Source of the DNA: Candidatus Kapaibacterium sp. | GTDB taxonomy: Bacteria > Bacteroidota > Ignavibacteria > Kapaibacteriales > UBA2268 | DNA: 15,477 nucleotides | Direction of reading: 5' to 3' | NCBI GenBank assembly: GCA_027858275.1 | Contig: JAQIDA010000122.1 | Coordinates: forward strand, 1-15,477 | Shown: in pieces, positions 6,877 through 13,435 of the stretch | Layout of the letters: each line of letters begins with the position of its first letter | Numbering within the stretch: the stretch's first letter is position 1 | Notes under the pieces: generated by a model | The model's input: only the letters and a program-made list of their open reading frames with translations | Told to the model about the DNA's origin: nothing | The model's database searches: none | Program-made: the position numbers and the translations under genes

Positions 6877-6905
6877 TATTTATTAGACAGAGAGTCCTTG
6901 GTTTT
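6865..6905 (+). terminator. Hairpin across the rpmF stop codon, possible attenuator or terminator
   Basis: Bases 6865-6878 pair with 6881-6896. The outer stem GACTC/GAGTC and the inner stem TCTAATA/TATTAGA are separated by a mismatch and a 2-nt CA bulge. The rpmF stop codon (6874-6876) lies inside. A TTTTT run sits at 6901-6905 and TTTTTT at 6909-6914, so it resembles a terminator with a 4-5 nt offset before the Ts. It may partly separate L32 expression from plsX. The stem is imperfect, so strength is uncertain. Confidence 0.5.
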
Positions 6906-6918
6906 TACTTTTTTAGAT

Positions 6919-6944
6919 AAGAAGGCAGATACTGTCTGCCTCTT
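6919..6944 (+). promoter_or_regulatory. Second hairpin between rpmF and plsX
   Basis: AGGCAGA (6923-6929) pairs perfectly with TCTGCCT (6935-6941) around the loop TACTG. The stem can extend by AAG/CTT with one bulged A. Only a short CTTT follows, so it is a weak terminator at best. It could act as a leader structure or as a 3'-end or processing element for the upstream mRNA. The spacer of 143 nt is long for this otherwise compact operon. Confidence 0.4.
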
Positions 6945-7019
6945 TGAAAGAAACGTTGCAATGTCAGAGCGTTAAATATTATCTAAGAGTTAATTATTGC
7001 TTATTTATCACAGAGCTGA

Positions 7020-8033
7020 ATGAATAATAATAAAAAAATCAGAATAGCCATCGACGCTATGGGTGGAGATTATTCTCCTGCCAATGAAGTCGAAGGTGCG
7101 GTATTAGCATTAAAGAATCTCGGTAATAAAATTGTGATTGTTCTCGTAGGCGACAAGGCGAAAATTGACGCTGAGTTGTCAGGATACGAGTTCAATAAAG
7201 ACAGTATTGAAGTATTGCATACGGATCAAATCGTCACAATGCACGACGACCCTACTGCGGTACTCAAAACAAAGAGAAACTCATCCATGGCAGTCAGCTT
7301 GAGTCTTCACGCGAAGAATGAAGCTGATGCAGTTATTTCTGCAGGCAACACAGGGGCTTTTTTAGCCGCTTCGACTGTAATACTTGGCAGAATAAAAGGC
7401 GCGAGCCGTCCTACACTCGGAACATATTTGCCAACTTCGACGGACAAGAAAGTATTTATTCTTGATGTTGGCGCGAATATCGATCCCAAACCTCAATTCC
7501 TCTACGAGTTCGCCGTTATGGCAAGCATCTATTGCGAGCAGACTTCCGATATTAATAATCCTTCAATCGGATTGATGAATGTCGGCGAAGAGTCTTCCAA
7601 GGGAACTGAAGTAGTGCAGGAAACACACAAATTATTGAAAAACAGCGAATTAAATTTCTTCGGCAATGTCGAAGGACGAGATATATTCTCCGGAAAAGTT
7701 GATATCGTCGTATTTGACGGTTTTCTCGGAAACATTTTATTGAAATTCGCCGAAAGTTTAGCTCCTTTCGTTAAAGGAATGATGGGCAAACTTGCCGGAA
7801 GTAAATTTAGTGTTGAAGAGGTTAAACTTGCCGGCTCGGTAATGAAAGAAGTCTTCTCCGGTTTGGATCCCCAAGCCGCAGGCGGTCTTCCTTTCCTCGG
7901 TCTCAACGGTATTTCACTCGTCGCTCACGGCGGCTCAACTCCTATGGCATTTAGTAATTTGATACATAAAGCAATTGATCTGATAGAAACGGACATTAAT
8001 ACAAAGATTGAAACAGCTCTTAACAAAGGCTGA
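7020..8033 (+). CDS. plsX: Phosphate acyltransferase PlsX
   Basis: PlsX converts acyl-ACP and phosphate to acyl-phosphate, the donor PlsY uses to acylate glycerol-3-phosphate. It is a peripheral membrane enzyme linking fatty acid and phospholipid synthesis. The 337-residue length is normal. The N-terminal signature IAIDAMGGDYSP is at 9-20. Other family blocks are SAGNTGAF, ILDVGAN.DPKP and VVFDGFLGN. The start ATG 7020 is supported by the signature position, although the upstream Shine-Dalgarno is weak (AGAG, 7012-7015). It is separated from rpmF by two hairpins and from fabH by 36 nt. This is the usual head of the bacterial fab cluster. Confidence 0.95.
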   Translation: MNNNKKIRIAIDAMGGDYSPANEVEGAVLALKNLGNKIVIVLVGDKAKIDAELSGYEFNKDSIEVLHTDQIVTMHDDPTAVLKTKRNSSMAVSLSLHAKNEADAVISAGNTGAFLAASTVILGRIKGASRPTLGTYLPTSTDKKVFILDVGANIDPKPQFLYEFAVMASIYCEQTSDINNPSIGLMNVGEESSKGTEVVQETHKLLKNSELNFFGNVEGRDIFSGKVDIVVFDGFLGNILLKFAESLAPFVKGMMGKLAGSKFSVEEVKLAGSVMKEVFSGLDPQAAGGLPFLGLNGISLVAHGGSTPMAFSNLIHKAIDLIETDINTKIETALNKG

Positions 8034-8069
8034 AAAGAACGAAAAATTTAGGAAAGAATACAAAGAATT

Positions 8070-9062
8070 ATGTCAGCAACAATAACTTCAATAGCTCATT
8101 ATCTCCCTCCGGATGTATATCCGAATTCTTATATTGAAGAATATCTTGATACTAATCACGAATGGATAATGACAAGATCAGGTATCGCTGAAAGAAGATT
8201 CGCTAAAGACGGAGCAACTTCAGATTTAATCGTACCCGCCGCCAAAGAAGCAATGGAAAAAGCCGGTTACGGTCCGGAAGATATAGATTGCGTTATCGTT
8301 GCGACTGTTACACCCGATCACGCTTTTCCTTCAACAGCTTGTGTTGTTCAGAATAAACTTGGGCTGAAAAATGCTTGGGGATATGATATTTCTGCCGCTT
8401 GTTCGGGATTTATATTTGCATTTGTAACGGCAGCTAAATTAGTTGAATCCGGCGCGGCAAAAAGAGTTTTGCTCTGTGGAGCAGATAAAATGACTTCCGT
8501 AATGAATATGCAGGACAGAGCTCAGGCAGTGTTATTCGGTGACGGAGCCGGCGTTTGTATAGTCGAAAAATCTGACGATCCTGAACTCGGTTTCAAAGAT
8601 TTTATTACTCATATTGACGGCGACGGCGGACAGTATTTACACAAAATAGCAGGCGGAAGCTTCAAACCTTCGTCCGAAGAAACCGTAGCAAACAAAGAAC
8701 ATTATATTTTCCAAGACGGGCAGCCTGTTTTCAAGGCCGCGGTCAAAGGAATGGCTGATGTTTCGGTAGAGATTATGGAACGCAACGGTCTAAACAATGA
8801 AACAATTGATTGGTTAGTACCTCATCAGGCAAACCTTAGAATTATTACGGCAACTGCAAAAAGAATGGGACTCGATCCTGAAAAAGTAATGATTAATATC
8901 GAAAAATACGGCAATACTACTGCCGGTACTATTCCGATATGCTTATCTGAATGGAGTCAAAAAGGTGATTTGAAACATGGTCAGAATGTAATTCTGTCAA
9001 GCTTCGGCGCCGGTTTCACTTGGGGATCAATTTATATGCGTTGGAACACTAATAAAAAATAA
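8070..9062 (+). CDS. fabH: 3-oxoacyl-ACP synthase III
   Basis: FabH starts fatty acid chains by condensing a short acyl-CoA with malonyl-ACP in the cytoplasm. The 330-residue protein carries the full catalytic triad. C111 lies in DISAACSGF, H252 in VPHQANLRI, and N282 in EKYGNTTAGT. The C-terminal SFGAGFTWGS motif is present. AGGAAAG at 8050-8056 serves as the ribosome binding site for ATG 8070. Its stop codon abuts the fabD start with no gap, so the two are translationally coupled. The primer (acetyl, or branched isobutyryl/isovaleryl) cannot be told from the sequence. Confidence 0.96.
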   Translation: MSATITSIAHYLPPDVYPNSYIEEYLDTNHEWIMTRSGIAERRFAKDGATSDLIVPAAKEAMEKAGYGPEDIDCVIVATVTPDHAFPSTACVVQNKLGLKNAWGYDISAACSGFIFAFVTAAKLVESGAAKRVLLCGADKMTSVMNMQDRAQAVLFGDGAGVCIVEKSDDPELGFKDFITHIDGDGGQYLHKIAGGSFKPSSEETVANKEHYIFQDGQPVFKAAVKGMADVSVEIMERNGLNNETIDWLVPHQANLRIITATAKRMGLDPEKVMINIEKYGNTTAGTIPICLSEWSQKGDLKHGQNVILSSFGAGFTWGSIYMRWNTNKK

Positions 9063-10010
9063 ATGAACATGAAAACAGCATTATTATGCACGGGACAAGG
9101 ATCCCAATATGTCGGTATGATTCAGGATCTTGCTGAAAAATATCCCCCGGCAAAAGAAAAAATAGAATTAGCCGATAAGATTCTCGGATTTGAAATAAGC
9201 AATATTTGCTTCGACGGTCCTGCAGAAACTTTGAAAGAAACAAGATATACACAGCCTGCTTTGTTTTTGCACAGCACTGTGCTTATCGACTTGATAAAAG
9301 ATAAAATTGAATTTTCGGCAACAGCCGGGCATTCAATCGGCGAATATGCCGCCTTGTACGCGGCAGGTGTTTTGTCCTTTGAAGACGCTTTGAAATTAGT
9401 AGCCCTTCGCGGCGACCTGATGTTCAAAGCCGGAGAGTACGCCCCCGGAACAATGTTTGCAGTCATTGGCGCGAAAGAAGACAAAGCAATCGAAGACGTT
9501 TGCGAAAAATTGACTAACCCCGAAAAAGAATTATATATTGTCGCGGCAAACTATAATTCACCGGGACAACTTGTAGTATCCGGTTCGGCTCAGCATTTGA
9601 GAGACAATGTGTCAGAATTTAAAGCTGCGGGCGGCAGAATTATCAAAGAACTCCCGGTAAGCGGCGCTTTCCATTCACCCTTGATGATGCCTGCAAAAGA
9701 GAAACTCGAGGAAGCAATAAACAAAACTGAATTCAAAGACGCTCAGATTCCGGTATACGCTAATGTAAGCGCGAAACCGTTAACTAAAGCAGCAGAGATA
9801 AAAGAAGCATTGATTCTTCAGTTGACTTCGCCGGTTCGTTGGACTCAGACAATGCTCGCGATGAAAGAAGCAGGGTTGGAAACATACGCCGAAGCAGGTC
9901 CCGGCAAAGTTTTGCAAGGATTAGTAAAAAGAACATTATCAGATGTTGAAATTCTGGGCTTCGATAAAGTCGAAGACATAGAAAAATTAGACTCATTTGA
10001 ATTATTATAG
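9063..10010 (+). CDS. fabD: Malonyl-CoA:ACP transacylase
   Basis: FabD moves malonyl from CoA to the ACP thiol, supplying the extender unit for FabH and FabF. The 315-residue protein has the nucleophile S91 in GHSIGE, the catalytic H204 in GAFHSPLM, and R116 in VALRGDLM, which holds the malonyl carboxylate. The N-terminal GQGSQ at 11-15 is typical of the family. The ATG at 9063 directly follows the fabH stop. A second ATG at 9069 is also possible and would shorten the protein by two residues. The AP000-like acyltransferases of polyketide systems share the fold, but the operon context makes FabD clear. Confidence 0.96.
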   Translation: MNMKTALLCTGQGSQYVGMIQDLAEKYPPAKEKIELADKILGFEISNICFDGPAETLKETRYTQPALFLHSTVLIDLIKDKIEFSATAGHSIGEYAALYAAGVLSFEDALKLVALRGDLMFKAGEYAPGTMFAVIGAKEDKAIEDVCEKLTNPEKELYIVAANYNSPGQLVVSGSAQHLRDNVSEFKAAGGRIIKELPVSGAFHSPLMMPAKEKLEEAINKTEFKDAQIPVYANVSAKPLTKAAEIKEALILQLTSPVRWTQTMLAMKEAGLETYAEAGPGKVLQGLVKRTLSDVEILGFDKVEDIEKLDSFELL

Positions 10011-10023
10011 ATCAAAATTGAAA

Positions 10024-10034
10024 TCGTAATAGAT
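10024..10034 (+). repeat. TCGTAATAGAT repeat copy, fabD-fabG spacer
   Basis: TCGTAATAGAT occurs here and again at 10858-10868, so one copy lies on each side of fabG. The surrounding AAATCGTAAT (10021-10030) also matches 10897-10906. It seems to be a small outlier of the CGTAAT-type repeats downstream of fabG. Confidence 0.5.
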
Positions 10035-10064
10035 TTAATTGAAAAAAAAGAAAAGCGAGAAGAT

Positions 10065-10808
10065 ATGAAAAGATTTGAAGGACCAACAGCGATAGTAACG
10101 GGCGGATGCAGAGGCATCGGTCAGGCTATGGTTGAAAAATTCGCTTCCGAAGGCGCGACCGTTTACGCTATGGACTATGTAAGTCCCGATAACGGATCGG
10201 ATTATATAGAAAACGAAGCACTTCGTCCGAGTGTGAAATGTATTCAAGCTGATGTTTCATCGGAAGAATCTGTCAACGCAGCCATCAAAACTATTGTCGA
10301 CGAATCCGGACAGATTGATATTCTCGTAAATAACGCAGGTATCACTCGCGACGGACTCGTAATGAGAATGAGCGAACAACAATGGGATGCCGTATTGAAT
10401 ACGAATCTCAAAGGCGCGTTCTTATGCTCAAAAGCAGTTTGCAGACCGATGATGTCGAAACGCAAGGGCAGAATCATTAACATCGGTTCAATAGTCGGAA
10501 CTATCGGAAACGCCGGTCAGGCTAATTATTCGGCTTCGAAAGCGGGAATGATCGGAATGACTAAATCTATGGCGAAAGAATTCGGAAGCAGAAACATTCT
10601 TGTTAATTTGATCGCCCCGGGTTACGTAATGACAAAAATGACAGACGAATTGAACGAAGATCAGAAAAACGCTTTCTTGGAACATATCCCTTTGAAGCGT
10701 GGCGCGACTCCGAACGATATCGCTAACGTAGCTGCATTTCTAGCTTCCGAGGATTCAAGCTATATGACCGGCCAGGTTTTGAGAGTCGACGGCGGTTTGG
10801 AAATGTGA
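10065..10808 (+). CDS. fabG: 3-oxoacyl-ACP reductase
   Basis: FabG is the NADPH-dependent short-chain dehydrogenase that reduces 3-ketoacyl-ACP to 3-hydroxyacyl-ACP in each elongation cycle. The 247-residue length is standard. The Rossmann nucleotide motif TGGCRGIG lies at 12-19 and NNAG at 89-92. The catalytic tetrad is complete, with N114, S142, Y155 and K159 in the YSASK box. The C-terminal GQVLRVDGG segment is typical of FabG. The Shine-Dalgarno is the purine-rich AGCGAGAAG just before ATG 10065. The gene follows fabD after 54 nt and precedes a 169-bp repeat-rich spacer before acpP. Other short-chain dehydrogenases look similar, but the fab context settles it. Confidence 0.95.
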   Translation: MKRFEGPTAIVTGGCRGIGQAMVEKFASEGATVYAMDYVSPDNGSDYIENEALRPSVKCIQADVSSEESVNAAIKTIVDESGQIDILVNNAGITRDGLVMRMSEQQWDAVLNTNLKGAFLCSKAVCRPMMSKRKGRIINIGSIVGTIGNAGQANYSASKAGMIGMTKSMAKEFGSRNILVNLIAPGYVMTKMTDELNEDQKNAFLEHIPLKRGATPNDIANVAAFLASEDSSYMTGQVLRVDGGLEM

Positions 10809-10812
10809 CAGA

Positions 10813-10915
10813 CAATTACGAATTACGAATTACGGATTCGTGTTTGTTATTCAAATTTCGTAATAGATATTAAATAATAGATGATAGATGATAGATAAAT
10901 CGTAATTCGTAATTG
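10813..10915. repeat. 16-bp inverted repeat enclosing heptamer repeats (fabG-acpP spacer)
   Basis: CAATTACGAATTACGA (10813-10828) is the exact reverse complement of TCGTAATTCGTAATTG (10900-10915), with 71 nt between the arms. The arms are built from heptamers. AATTACG occurs three times in tandem at 10814-10834. CGTAATT occurs at 10901-10907 and 10908-10914, again at 10920-10926, and in the variant form CGAAATT at 10927-10933. The transcript could form a long A/U-rich stem-loop. There is no T-run after it, so it is not a normal intrinsic terminator. Confidence 0.8.
10877..10897. repeat. ATAGATG heptamer tandem repeat
   Basis: ATAGATG at 10877-10883 and 10884-10890 is followed by ATAGATA at 10891-10897. 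This is a second 7-nt tandem family, located in the loop of the inverted repeat. It has the same period as the AATTACG/CGTAATT copies but a different sequence. Confidence 0.75.
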
Positions 10916-10977
10916 AATACGTAATTCGAAATTAAATTAAAGCATTTGTTTTATACAACATTAGACGGAGAAATAAC

Positions 10978-11214
10978 ATGGCTGACATCAAAGCTAAAGT
11001 AACAGAAATCATCGTAAAAAAACTCGGTGTTGAAGAATCACAAGTAACAGAAACAGCAAACTTCACAAAAGATCTTGGCGCTGATTCATTGGACACAGTA
11101 GAAATCATCATGGAATTCGAAAAAGAATTTGATGTGACTATCGAAGACGCTGATGCTGAAAAAATTCAGACAGTAGGCGACGTAGTAACATACTTGAACG
11201 CAAAATTAGGTTAA
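10978..11214 (+). CDS. acpP: Acyl carrier protein
   Basis: ACP carries growing acyl chains on a 4'-phosphopantetheine arm and serves FabD, FabH, FabG, FabF and PlsX. The 78-residue acidic protein has the attachment serine S37 in the DLGADSLDTVE motif (32-42) and the usual four-helix length. ATG 10978 has GGAG at 10967-10970, 7 nt upstream, which is a good site for a highly expressed gene. It follows a repeat-rich 169-bp spacer and may have its own promoter there, although I could not find a convincing one. fabF starts 37 nt downstream. Confidence 0.98.
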   Translation: MADIKAKVTEIIVKKLGVEESQVTETANFTKDLGADSLDTVEIIMEFEKEFDVTIEDADAEKIQTVGDVVTYLNAKLG

Positions 11215-11251
11215 TATCAGGTTATTTAGAACATTTTAAAAGCAGGATTAT

Positions 11252-12511
11252 ATGTCGAAGTATAATTTCCCGAGAGTTGTAATCACCGGTGTCGGTGCCG
11301 TAACTCCTATCGGTAATACAGTAGAAGATATGTGGCAGAGCATGATGGACGGCAAAGGCGGCTCAGCTCCGATAACACATTTCGACGCGACTGAATTCGC
11401 CTCCAAATTCGCTTGCGAAGTAAAAAACTACGATCCCTTATTGCACTTGAACCGCAAGGAAGTGCAAAGAATGGATTTATTTACTCAGTACGCGATTTCC
11501 GCGGCGACTATGGCTGTAGAAGACGCAGACGTTGATTTTACTAAATTGGATACTGAAAGAATTGGTGTTATTTTCGGTTCAGGTATGGGCGGGATGAATA
11601 CTTTTCACGATCAGCACGAAATTTTGATCAAAAGAGGCGGAAAGCCCGACAGAATATCTCCTTTCTTTATACCTATGCTTATTTCTGATATTGCTCCCGG
11701 GCATATCGCTATTCGCTGGGGATTAAAAGGACCTAATTACTCAACGGTTTCAGCTTGCGCTACTTCATCGCACTCAATTGCCGATGCTTTTATGATCATT
11801 CAAAGAGGCATGGCCGATATGATGGTTGTAGGCGGAAGTGAAGCAGTTGTCTCCCCACTCGGAGTGGGCGGATTCAATTCAATGAGAGCTTTGTCTACGC
11901 GTAATGATGATCCGACTACCGCAAGCAGACCTTTTGACAAAGACCGTGACGGTTTTGTGATTGGTGAAGGCAGCGGTGTTTTGATCATTGAAACGCTTGA
12001 GCATGCTCAGAAACGCGGAGCTAAACTTTATGCCGAAGTAGCAGGTATTGGTTTAACAGATGACGCTTTCCATATTACACAGCCTGCACCCGGAGGTGAA
12101 GGCGCGGTAAGATCGATGAGATTGTGTATCGAAGATGCCGGATTGAAACCTGAGGACATTGATTATGTTAATGCTCACGGTACTTCAACTCCTTTCAACG
12201 ATCGAAATGAAACGGCGGCTCTCAAAACAGTATTCGGAGATCATGTCAACAATCTCAGCATAAGCTCGACCAAGTCCATGACAGGTCATTTGCTTGGTGC
12301 CGCCGGTGCCGTTGAAGCAATTGCGACATCGCTTGCGATTAAAAACAGCATGGTTCCGCCGACGATTAATTATACAACACCGGATCCGGATTGTGACCTC
12401 AACGTCACTCCGAACAAACCGGTCGCGAAAAAGATCAAAGCGGCAGTAAGCAATACATTCGGTTTTGGCGGACATAACGCTTCGATCTGTTTCAAAGCAT
12501 TCGAAGATTAA
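11252..12511 (+). CDS. fabF: 3-oxoacyl-ACP synthase II
   Basis: FabF elongates acyl-ACP by decarboxylative condensation with malonyl-ACP. The 419-residue protein has the condensing-enzyme triad. C169 lies in VSACATSSHS, H309 in NAHGTSTPFND, and H346 in KSMTGHLLGAAGA, with K341 nearby. The C-terminal NTFGFGGHNAS loop is typical. AGGA at 11244-11247 lies 4 nt before ATG 11252. It directly follows acpP, the common acpP-fabF pairing. Its last codons form the start of a 22-bp tandem repeat that fills the gap to rnc. Confidence 0.97.
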   Translation: MSKYNFPRVVITGVGAVTPIGNTVEDMWQSMMDGKGGSAPITHFDATEFASKFACEVKNYDPLLHLNRKEVQRMDLFTQYAISAATMAVEDADVDFTKLDTERIGVIFGSGMGGMNTFHDQHEILIKRGGKPDRISPFFIPMLISDIAPGHIAIRWGLKGPNYSTVSACATSSHSIADAFMIIQRGMADMMVVGGSEAVVSPLGVGGFNSMRALSTRNDDPTTASRPFDKDRDGFVIGEGSGVLIIETLEHAQKRGAKLYAEVAGIGLTDDAFHITQPAPGGEGAVRSMRLCIEDAGLKPEDIDYVNAHGTSTPFNDRNETAALKTVFGDHVNNLSISSTKSMTGHLLGAAGAVEAIATSLAIKNSMVPPTINYTTPDPDCDLNVTPNKPVAKKIKAAVSNTFGFGGHNASICFKAFED

Positions 12512-12549
12512 TAATTATGTATTAATTGATTAATAATTAGATATTAATT
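12506..12549. repeat. 22-bp tandem duplication between fabF and rnc
   Basis: Two adjacent 22-bp units (12506-12527 and 12528-12549) match at 20 of 22 positions. Both begin GATTAATAATTA and end TATTAATT, and they differ only at TG versus GA in the middle. The first unit includes the last sense codon and stop codon of fabF. The second ends at the rnc ribosome binding site. Confidence 0.75.
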
Positions 12550-12561
12550 AGGAATCGCGCG

Positions 12562-13434
12562 GTGATTGAAAAAATACAACAGATTTATAACGGTCTGTTA
12601 AGATTCAAACCGATAAAGAAGCATCTGAAGTATATAGCCGATCAGAGGGGAATCTTTCCTTCTGTCGGCTTTTTGACTGATGATATTAAGTCTGATCTCG
12701 AAAAAGTTCTCGGGGTGAAAATTCATCACAGAGAGTATTTCGAGCAGGCTCTTATACACCGATCATACTTGCAGGTGATACCCGAAAAGGAGTGCCTTTC
12801 CAACGAACGATTGGAATTCCTCGGCGATTCCGTGCTTGGAATGCTCGTAGCCGAATATCTCTTCTCTCTTCATACTCACGTCCTCGAAGGCGAACTCACT
12901 AAAATGCGTTCGTGGCTGGTGAACACCAAATCTCTGGCGATTTGTTCGGAGAAACTCAATTTGCAAAAATTTATTATGATGAGCTTCAGCGCGAGAAAAT
13001 CTCTCGAACGCGGGAGCGATCATATTTTAGCCGATCTTTTGGAAGCTATAATCGCTGCTATATATATTGACAGCGGTTTGGATGCCGCGAGAACATTTGT
13101 TATCAATTCTCTTTTCCCTATATTGATGAATAAGTCAACGATGACTGATAAGAATTATAAGAGCATTCTTCTGGAAAAAGTGCAGGCCCTCGGAATTGAT
13201 TCTCCGAAATATCAAGTTCTGTCCGAAGCAGGTCCGGATCACGAAAAAGATTTTAAGGTCGGAGTATACGTTAATGATATTCTCCAAGCCGAAGGAAAAG
13301 GAAAAAGCAAGAAGCTGGCTGAACAAGAAGCCGCTGAAAACGCTCTGAATAACTTCGAATTTTCGGGTCTGCCCGACAATATTGCAAATAATCCCAACGA
13401 TTCTATAACCAATTCTAATGATAAAGAGATATAA
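12562..13434 (+). CDS. rnc: Ribonuclease III
   Basis: RNase III cuts double-stranded RNA, including the 30S rRNA precursor and structured mRNA leaders. The start is GTG 12562, with AGGA at 12550-12553 placed 8 nt upstream. The 290-residue protein has an N-terminal extension of about 45 residues. The endonuclease domain follows, with the signature NERLEFLGDSVL (81-92). Metal-binding and catalytic residues are visible as E82, E85, D89, D158 and E161. A double-stranded RNA binding domain spans about 196-265, containing the KGKSKKLAEQEAAENAL helix. The last 20 or so residues form an Asn/Asp/Ser-rich tail. The acpP-fabF-rnc order is common in bacteria. The gcvPB start lies 1 nt after its stop. Confidence 0.95.
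   Translation: MIEKIQQIYNGLLRFKPIKKHLKYIADQRGIFPSVGFLTDDIKSDLEKVLGVKIHHREYFEQALIHRSYLQVIPEKECLSNERLEFLGDSVLGMLVAEYLFSLHTHVLEGELTKMRSWLVNTKSLAICSEKLNLQKFIMMSFSARKSLERGSDHILADLLEAIIAAIYIDSGLDAARTFVINSLFPILMNKSTMTDKNYKSILLEKVQALGIDSPKYQVLSEAGPDHEKDFKVGVYVNDILQAEGKGKSKKLAEQEAAENALNNFEFSGLPDNIANNPNDSITNSNDKEI
13423..13429 (+). promoter_or_regulatory. gcvPB ribosome binding site inside rnc
   Basis: AAAGAGA lies within the last codons of rnc, 6 nt before ATG 13436. This supports starting gcvPB at 13436 rather than at the in-frame ATG 13418, which overlaps rnc and has no ribosome binding site. Confidence 0.6.
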
Positions 13435-13435
13435 T

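Noticed and set aside
6956..6982. Possible plsX promoter TTGCAA with TATTAT
   Set aside because: The 15-nt spacing is short and both elements are common by chance in this AT-rich spacer.
10813..10936. CRISPR array reading of the fabG-acpP repeats
   Set aside because: The units are 7 nt long, directly tandem or inverted, with no 25-40 nt repeat, no unique spacers and no cas genes.
10941..10960. Possible acpP promoter with TTTG (10945-10948) or TATACA (10952-10957)
   Set aside because: Neither has a partner element at the right spacing, and AT-rich sequence gives many such near matches.
13418..13435. Upstream ATG start extending gcvPB by six residues
   Set aside because: It overlaps the end of rnc and lacks a Shine-Dalgarno, while ATG 13436 has AAAGAGA at good spacing.
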